Assembly (NCBI GenBank): GCA_026414265.1
Contig: JAOAJI010000004.1
Coordinates: 1-44,842 of the forward strand
Reading direction: 5' to 3'
Origin: Microcaldota archaeon
GTDB lineage: Archaea > Micrarchaeota > Micrarchaeia > Anstonellales > SKW190
Length of the DNA stretch: 44,842 nucleotides
Part shown: one piece after another, positions 39,003 to 44,842 of the stretch
Layout: each line of letters opens with the position of its first letter
How positions within the stretch are numbered: the first letter of the stretch is position 1
The notes under the pieces: generated by a model
Told to the model about the DNA's origin: nothing
The model's database searches: none
Seen by the model: the letters and a program-made list of their open reading frames with translations, nothing else
Made by a program: the position numbers and the translations under genes

Positions 39003-40046
39003 CTATATTTTATTATATTGTGTTTGTGGTTTTTTGACAAAATACTGTTCAAAATACTGCTGGAAGACTAGTATATAAAATACTTGTGTAAACAAACCAA
39101 CTAATAATGAAATTAGTGAGTAAAGAACATTCATGAGTACGCCTATTTCATGAGGAGTGAATCTGCTTATTATAGAAAAAGGAAAACGTATAGCTATCTC
39201 CAGGACCAAGTAAACTAAAATTGAAATCAGTATGAAAATAATAAAATAACAACCCATTAACTCTTTGAAAGCCTGAGAAAAAAAGAAATCAACATCGCTT
39301 CTGTTTAAGGTAAGCTTAGGAACTTCGTTAATAATTGCGTTATAGTTTGACTGATATTGAAATCTGAGCGAATGAATAAGATATCCTAAAAAACTCGCGT
39401 TTATTCTTATCATGGAATACAGTATTACTAAACCAGCAAGTATAATCGCAACAGGAATTAAAATCAGGGTAATTGAAAGACCTAAAAATATAATCAATGC
39501 AATTCCATAATATAAAAACGTTTTGTTGGTGAAATAAAAACCCAGGCCTATTAAATCATTAAAATTGTGAATCAATATCTTATAAAACAAAAATATACCG
39601 TCAATAAACTCAGAAACAACACCTTTATCAAAATTCTTTAAATAAAAATTACGTAATAAGCCTAAAGTAAAAGCCGCGTATGTCATAAAGTTTAGTACGC
39701 TCCAGAAATATGCGACAATCACAAAAAAGATCATTATTAAAACTATAACAAAGGCAAAGCTTAATAGAAAAGATATCAAATTCCCAGATATTGTTTCTTT
39801 TATGACATTCTGAACGAATTTATTGATATCTGCGCTTCCTGTTGCTACTAAAAAACCTAATACAACAATCAATGCTAATATTATTACTAATATCAAGTAT
39901 AAAACCAGAGATCCTAAAGCAAGTCCGAATCCTCTGGCAATGTAGTCTTTGTAATTTTTTATCTCTGAAAAGACCTTTTTCGTCAAGTCTACTGTGTTTC
40001 CAAAAGGTTGCGTGAACTTATTCAAATCAAAATCAAATAATCCCAT
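39003..40046 (-). CDS. MGLFDF-family polytopic membrane protein, paralog 3
   Basis: MGLFDFDLNKFTQPF...YIARGFGLALGS...LNRSDVDFFFSQAFKELMGCYFIIFIL. Confidence 0.75.
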   Translation of the reverse strand: MGLFDFDLNKFTQPFGNTVDLTKKVFSEIKNYKDYIARGFGLALGSLVLYLILVIILALIVVLGFLVATGSADINKFVQNVIKETISGNLISFLLSFAFVIVLIMIFFVIVAYFWSVLNFMTYAAFTLGLLRNFYLKNFDKGVVSEFIDGIFLFYKILIHNFNDLIGLGFYFTNKTFLYYGIALIIFLGLSITLILIPVAIILAGLVILYSMIRINASFLGYLIHSLRFQYQSNYNAIINEVPKLTLNRSDVDFFFSQAFKELMGCYFIIFILISILVYLVLEIAIRFPFSIISRFTPHEIGVLMNVLYSLISLLVGLFTQVFYILVFQQYFEQYFVKKPQTQYNKI

Positions 40047-40075
40047 AAAGATCACGATCCACTTTAACCTTCATT

Positions 40076-41023
40076 TTAAGTTTTTTTAAATCTTTCATAG
40101 TACAAAAGAAATGACACTACTAATAGCGGTTGAAAAATAAAATTTAAAAATAGCGATACTACTAGAAAAATGATAAAAATAACACCAAAAAATTGAAGTA
40201 ACACCAATAGTATGAAGTTAATAAAATAGTTGCCTATGAAATCTTTATATGCACGTTCAAAGCAATGATCAAGATCCGATCTATTGAACTGTACTGTCAA
40301 CATAGTACTTTCCAAGCTGTTTGATGATATATTTGATGCTATTTCATTGCTTCTTATTTGACCAAGGGTATACACTAATAATGAGGTATTGATTCTTGAA
40401 TTTGCATAAACTAATATGACTATCATAATTAATAAAGAAATTAATATATACAGAAAATAGTCGTGAAATAAAAACAAATCCAACAAAAACAGAAATAGAA
40501 CAGCCATTGCAATCATAGCCAAATAAATAACATGAAATTTAGTAAAATACACACCTATAGCAACCAATGAAGAAATATTTTTTATTAAGGAATTAAGAAA
40601 GATTTCAAATCCGTTTATCAATTCTTTAAGTATCGATATCGAGGAATCATATCTTCTGTGAACTAAAGGCTTCATAATAATACCATAAACTAATGTTTGG
40701 CATAGTATAGCGGTTATATTAGATATCGGCACCCAAAAAAAGACGAACAGAGAAAGTTTCAACAGAGTACCTAAGTAAGCAAATGAAACTATCGGTTGAA
40801 TGTGAGAAAATACATAAGTAAGAAAATTATGTATAACATCCAAAAACATACTACAAAAGACTGTGACTGTAAGCCATAATAACCAAGCGCCAACCTGAGC
40901 TCCAAATCCGTTAGCTATAGATCGAATATAAGTTCTTAATGAAAAAATTACCTCGATATCAATTGAGAGAGTAGGTAATATCTGAGAGAAAAAACTTCTT
41001 AAATGAAAATCAAACAATCCCAT
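40076..41023 (-). CDS. MGLFDF-family polytopic membrane protein, paralog 2
   Basis: MGLFDFHLRSFFSQI...SIANGFGAQVGA...FNRSDLDHCFERAYKDFIGNYFINFIL. Confidence 0.75.
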   Translation of the reverse strand: MGLFDFHLRSFFSQILPTLSIDIEVIFSLRTYIRSIANGFGAQVGAWLLWLTVTVFCSMFLDVIHNFLTYVFSHIQPIVSFAYLGTLLKLSLFVFFWVPISNITAILCQTLVYGIIMKPLVHRRYDSSISILKELINGFEIFLNSLIKNISSLVAIGVYFTKFHVIYLAMIAMAVLFLFLLDLFLFHDYFLYILISLLIMIVILVYANSRINTSLLVYTLGQIRSNEIASNISSNSLESTMLTVQFNRSDLDHCFERAYKDFIGNYFINFILLVLLQFFGVIFIIFLVVSLFLNFIFQPLLVVSFLLYYERFKKT

Positions 41024-41034
41024 GTAAATCAATT

Positions 41035-42024
41035 CTACTTGAAACTCTTATTTGATTGAGCTCGCTTATGATAAATGAAAAACGAAACTACGTATAAAGC
41101 ATAGACAGAAGAATAAAATAATATTAGAAAAAGCAGGATGGATAAATTAATGAAAAATGAAAAAAATGGGAATAATGTTGTTATCAAAAGTACTGGAATA
41201 GTTAATATGATATTGAGTACTAATGAAATTAAAAATTGAATTAAAATGAAATTAACAAAATAATTTCCCACGTAATCTTTGAAGCCTTGTATATAGCAAT
41301 AATCGAGTTCTAATTTATTGAAAGGCATTATTAAAGGACCATTGTTTGAAATCTCTGACGAATTTTCTATATTATTAATTTGACGACATACATATAGTAA
41401 GATTGATGTATTGATTCTAGATATTGCATAAATAGCAACTACCAAGCTTAACACCAAAGAAATCGGTAAAAGATAGATAACAAATATCGCAGGTAGATAC
41501 AAAACTAAAATGACAAAAAGATAGATAAAATAGAGTATAGTTAAATAAACACCTATCGCAAATATAGAGCTAAGATTTTTGATTAAAGTTTTGATAAAGA
41601 TTAAAAAGCCATTAATCAATTCATTCAGAATAGACACTGTCTGTTTTTCTTTATTGTAAATTAAAGGCCTAATTATCGCTAACAATATTAAAGGTTGAGA
41701 AGAATTCACTACTATGGAAGCTAGCGGAACTCCAAAAATAAAAATCAACAAGAAATTTAACAAAAACAATGAGAAATAATTTAAAGATATGAATGATTCA
41801 ATTGCTGACAAGGTATAAGGAAGAAAACTCATTATCACAAAGATAAATACTATATATGAAATTCCGATTAATGCCATGAACAAAGCAGCGGCTAATTGTG
41901 CTCCAATTCCGTTAGCTACAGAACTTTTATATGCCCTGAATGAAAAAAATACTTCTCTCGTAACGTCTAAAGAAGGGCTTATCTGCGATAAAAAACTTCT
42001 TAAATCAAAATCAAACAATCCCAT
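41035..42024 (-). CDS. MGLFDF-family polytopic membrane protein, paralog 1
   Basis: MGLFDFDLRSFLSQI...SVANGIGAQLAA...FNKLELDYCYIQGFKDYVGNYFVNFIL. Start moved to ATG 42024, past the transaldolase stop. Confidence 0.75.
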   Translation of the reverse strand: MGLFDFDLRSFLSQISPSLDVTREVFFSFRAYKSSVANGIGAQLAAALFMALIGISYIVFIFVIMSFLPYTLSAIESFISLNYFSLFLLNFLLIFIFGVPLASIVVNSSQPLILLAIIRPLIYNKEKQTVSILNELINGFLIFIKTLIKNLSSIFAIGVYLTILYFIYLFVILVLYLPAIFVIYLLPISLVLSLVVAIYAISRINTSILLYVCRQINNIENSSEISNNGPLIMPFNKLELDYCYIQGFKDYVGNYFVNFILIQFLISLVLNIILTIPVLLITTLFPFFSFFINLSILLFLILFYSSVYALYVVSFFIYHKRAQSNKSFK

Positions 42025-42040
42025 ATTATCATTAGTTTTT

Positions 42041-42694
42041 TTACTTTTTGATTTTATTAGCTTTGTCCCAGTCCTTTCTGAATATTTCAAGTCCAGCATC
42101 AGTGAAAGGGTGTTTGAACATTTTTTCAAGTACTTCTGGAGGCATAGTACAGACATGTGCACCGAGTTCAGCTGCTGCAATCACATGCAAAGGAGACCTC
42201 ACAGATGCAACAAGAATTTGGGTCTTGAAGCCATAATTTTCATATATCTGCTTTATTTGTGCTATAATCTCTATACCATCAAAGCTTACGTCGTCCAATC
42301 TGCCGACAAAAGGAGAGACATAAGTGGCTCCAGCTTTTGCAACTAGTAAAGCTTGCGCAGCAGAAAAAACCAATGTTACATTTGTTTTTATACCTCTTTT
42401 TGATAGCAATTTAACTGCTTTGATCCCTTCTTCAGACATAGGAACTTTGACAACGATGTTTTTACCCCAATTTATGAACTCTTCTGCTTCTTTGATTATA
42501 TCTTCTGCATTTGTAGCTATTCCTTCAACGCTAATCGGACCATCGATAATTTTATCAATTTCTTGGATTACTGACTTGTGTTCCTTGCCACTTTTCATTA
42601 TCAACGTAGGATTAGTAGTAATACCATCTACTAAGCCTAAATCAGCAAACCTCTTGATCTTGTCTACTTCTGCTGTATCCAAAAAGAACTTCAT
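42041..42694 (-). CDS. tal: Transaldolase (TalC/fructose-6-phosphate aldolase-like)
   Basis: MKFFLDTAEVDKIKRFADLGLVDGITTNPTLIMKSG, IVVKVPMSEEGIKAVKLL, NVTLVFSAAQALLVAKAGATYVSPFVGRLDD. Confidence 0.94.
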   Translation of the reverse strand: MKFFLDTAEVDKIKRFADLGLVDGITTNPTLIMKSGKEHKSVIQEIDKIIDGPISVEGIATNAEDIIKEAEEFINWGKNIVVKVPMSEEGIKAVKLLSKRGIKTNVTLVFSAAQALLVAKAGATYVSPFVGRLDDVSFDGIEIIAQIKQIYENYGFKTQILVASVRSPLHVIAAAELGAHVCTMPPEVLEKMFKHPFTDAGLEIFRKDWDKANKIKK

Positions 42695-42696
42695 AT

Positions 42697-43686
42697 TCAA
42701 TCACCCATCACAAATTTCTTTATCTTATCAGCTATTTTATCACGCCACAAACCATAGTGCTTCAACAATTCTATGCCTTCGCCACTTTCTCCAAATTGCA
42801 TGTTCATACCTATTCGCAAAACCTTAGTTGGATAATTCTCAGATAGCACTTCTGCAACAGCCGAACCAAGACCGTTTACAATCTGGTGCTCTTCAACAGT
42901 AACAACTTTGCCAGTTTTCTTTGCGCTCTTTATAATTGTATTTTTATCAAAATCATCGTAAGAGAGAGTTGAGCAATCAATAACTTCTGCTCTTATACCA
43001 TAATTTTCGAGAATCTGAGCAGCTTGTATAGCTTCGTAAACTAAAGGACCTGTTGAGATTATTGTCACGTCTTCGCCAAAACACATAATGTTTGATTTAC
43101 CTATTTCAAAAGGCGTGTCAACAGTGGTAAATACCGGCATCTTTTCTCTGGACAACCTCAGGTAACAAGGCCCCTTTTTTTTGTAGATTGCATAAGTTGC
43201 CTTGTAGGCCTGTATACTGTCAGAAGGATAAACGACTGTCATTCTTGGCAAACCCCTCATCAAGCCTATGTCTTCGAGTGCCTGATGTGTAGCGCCATCT
43301 GGTCCAACAGTCAATCCTGTGTGGGATGCCACAACCTTTACATTTGCATTTGCGTAGCAAATCGCTACCCGTATCTGATCATAGTTTCTACCAGGATTAA
43401 AAACACCATAAGCGGCCATGAAAACTGTTTTTCCAGCGTATGCTAAACCTGCTGCAACACCTGCCATGTTCTGTTCAGCTACTCCGCATTGAATGAACCT
43501 GTATGGAAATTTCTGGGCAAAGTAATGTACTCTTACAGACTCTGCAACGTCAGCAGTCACACAGAATACGTTTTCGTCGTTTGTTGCTATATCTACTATT
43601 GCTTTACCCATGCCTTCTCTTGTAGGAATACTATCAAGCTTACCGAAAAGGTCTTTATTCAAGTTTATATCTTGGTTAATTTCCAT
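42697..43686 (-). CDS. tktC: Transketolase C-terminal subunit
   Basis: QCGVAEQNMAGVAAGLAYAGKTVFMAAYGVF, HTGLTVGPDGATHQALEDIGLMRGLP. Confidence 0.95.
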   Translation of the reverse strand: MEINQDINLNKDLFGKLDSIPTREGMGKAIVDIATNDENVFCVTADVAESVRVHYFAQKFPYRFIQCGVAEQNMAGVAAGLAYAGKTVFMAAYGVFNPGRNYDQIRVAICYANANVKVVASHTGLTVGPDGATHQALEDIGLMRGLPRMTVVYPSDSIQAYKATYAIYKKKGPCYLRLSREKMPVFTTVDTPFEIGKSNIMCFGEDVTIISTGPLVYEAIQAAQILENYGIRAEVIDCSTLSYDDFDKNTIIKSAKKTGKVVTVEEHQIVNGLGSAVAEVLSENYPTKVLRIGMNMQFGESGEGIELLKHYGLWRDKIADKIKKFVMGD

Positions 43687-43697
43687 AAATATCATCA

Positions 43698-44627
43698 CTA
43701 AGGTATTATTACATCCTGTTCTTTTTGCAGTAATTTAAGTTCTTCTGAAAGCTCTTCAAGTGCCTTTTCTGCCTCTTCCTTCTTAGGCGGTTTTCCGTGC
43801 CACTCGTAAAAATGTTCCATAAACTTTACGCCTTTTCCAGGAACAGTGTTTGCTAATATCACAGTAGGTCTGCCTTTAGTTTTCCTGGCTTCTTCAAGCG
43901 CGTCTATAATTTGCTCAAGATCATGTCCATTTATAGAAATTGTGTGCCAACCAAATGCCTTGTATTTATCTACTAAAGGTTCCAATGGCATGACTTCTTC
44001 AGTCTTACCATCAATCTGGATGTAGTTTCTATCAATTATATTGACTAAATTATCTAGCTTGTACTTGTTTGCCAACATCGCTGCTTCCCATGTAGAGCCT
44101 TCCTGATGCTCACCATCGGAAGTGACACAATAAACTCTAGAAAGGGATTTATCATACCTTAATGCATAAGCAATTCCACAAGCAATCGAAAGTCCATGGC
44201 CTAAAGGCCCAGAAGAGTTTTCAATGTAAGGCATCCAGTCTTTTGAAGGATGGCCTTGAAGCTCTGAACCTAACTTTCTCAGCGTAAGTAGTTTCTCTAG
44301 TTCAAAATATCCAGACCTTGCTAAAGCAGAATAATAAATAGGCGCTATATGGCCATTCGATAAAACGAACCTGTCCCTATTTGGGTCTAGTGGATATTTA
44401 GGATCATGGTGCATTTCCCTGAAAAAAAGGACGACGAATATTTCAGCCATTCCAAGTGGGCCTGCAGGATGACCTGATTTAGCTTCTGCAAGCATTGTGA
44501 TAACGTCTTGGCGCATGATATTTGCTAAAATCTTCATTTCTTTTAGATTGTGCTGTATGTCTTTGAATTTAGGCATAGGATGGATAATCATAAAAACTCC
44601 TGGTATTTGTGCATCCAACTTTTGCAA
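43698..44627 (-). CDS. tktN: Transketolase N-terminal subunit
   Basis: AKSGHPAGPLGMAEI, FVLSNGHIAPIYYSALA, GPLGHGLSIACGIAYALR, TSDGEHQEGSTWEAAMLA. Start uncertain by a few codons. Confidence 0.94.
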   Translation of the reverse strand: MQKLDAQIPGVFMIIHPMPKFKDIQHNLKEMKILANIMRQDVITMLAEAKSGHPAGPLGMAEIFVVLFFREMHHDPKYPLDPNRDRFVLSNGHIAPIYYSALARSGYFELEKLLTLRKLGSELQGHPSKDWMPYIENSSGPLGHGLSIACGIAYALRYDKSLSRVYCVTSDGEHQEGSTWEAAMLANKYKLDNLVNIIDRNYIQIDGKTEEVMPLEPLVDKYKAFGWHTISINGHDLEQIIDALEEARKTKGRPTVILANTVPGKGVKFMEHFYEWHGKPPKKEEAEKALEELSEELKLLQKEQDVIIP

Positions 44628-44687
44628 TAGCTATTTGATAAGTTGTAAATTAGAAGTGAATAAAAAGCTATTTTCAGTTAATAAACC

Positions 44688-44842
44688 ATGGGAAGCAAAT
44701 CTGATAATCTTGGTTTCTTGGGTTGGTTAATCAATCTTATAATAGTAATCATTGCCCTTTTCGTGATATTTAAAATCACTGAATTTCTATGTTTGAATTT
44801 TGATTCAGTAAGACAAACATTTGATTTCTGTAGATTTATTAG
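44688..44842 (+). CDS. Small membrane protein, 3'-truncated by the window edge
   Basis: MGSKSDNLGFLGWLINLIIVIIALFVIFKITEFLCLNFDSVRQTFDFCRFI... open to the window end, one TM helix. Confidence 0.45.
   Translation, partial: MGSKSDNLGFLGWLINLIIVIIALFVIFKITEFLCLNFDSVRQTFDFCRFI

Noticed and set aside
41876-42346. 156-aa plus-strand ORF across the MGLFDF/transaldolase boundary
   Set aside because: Overlaps two well-supported minus-strand genes; no motif.
42324-42827. 167-aa plus-strand ORF opposite transaldolase/transketolase
   Set aside because: Antisense shadow ORF.

Overview
AT-rich, gene-dense archaeal chromosome segment. Archaeal markers include Kae1, Elp3, GatD, Dph2, EF-1A next to S10, split transketolase and a DUF92-like protein. 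Taxonomy beyond 'archaeon, possibly DPANN-like' cannot be fixed from this window. Most of it is housekeeping: arginine/carbamoyl-phosphate genes (carA, argF, carB, argG, argH), mevalonate-pathway genes (diphosphomevalonate decarboxylase and an ERG8-like phosphomevalonate kinase), non-oxidative pentose phosphate genes, 5S rRNA, tRNA-Pro(TGG), dapB, ribD, nth and an ABC exporter. The most unusual stretch is about 32.5-35.2 kb. It holds an orphan histidine-kinase-like ATPase, a stand-alone protein with degenerate LAGLIDADG-like motifs, and a divergently transcribed GGDEF protein with intact RYGGEEF and an RxxD I-site, which is unexpected in an archaeon. The intergenic region between the last two carries three exact copies and one degenerate copy of the 17-bp palindrome TTTTAGAATTTCTAAAA, several with a second half-site exactly 20 bp away. 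Other items of interest are a protein with two deoxyribosyltransferase-like domains tail-to-tail with a PRTase-like gene, an ABC permease with a PrsW-like protease C-terminus, a Cys-repeat lipoprotein, and three tandem MGLFDF membrane paralogs. All assignments come from reading motifs by eye; no searches were run.
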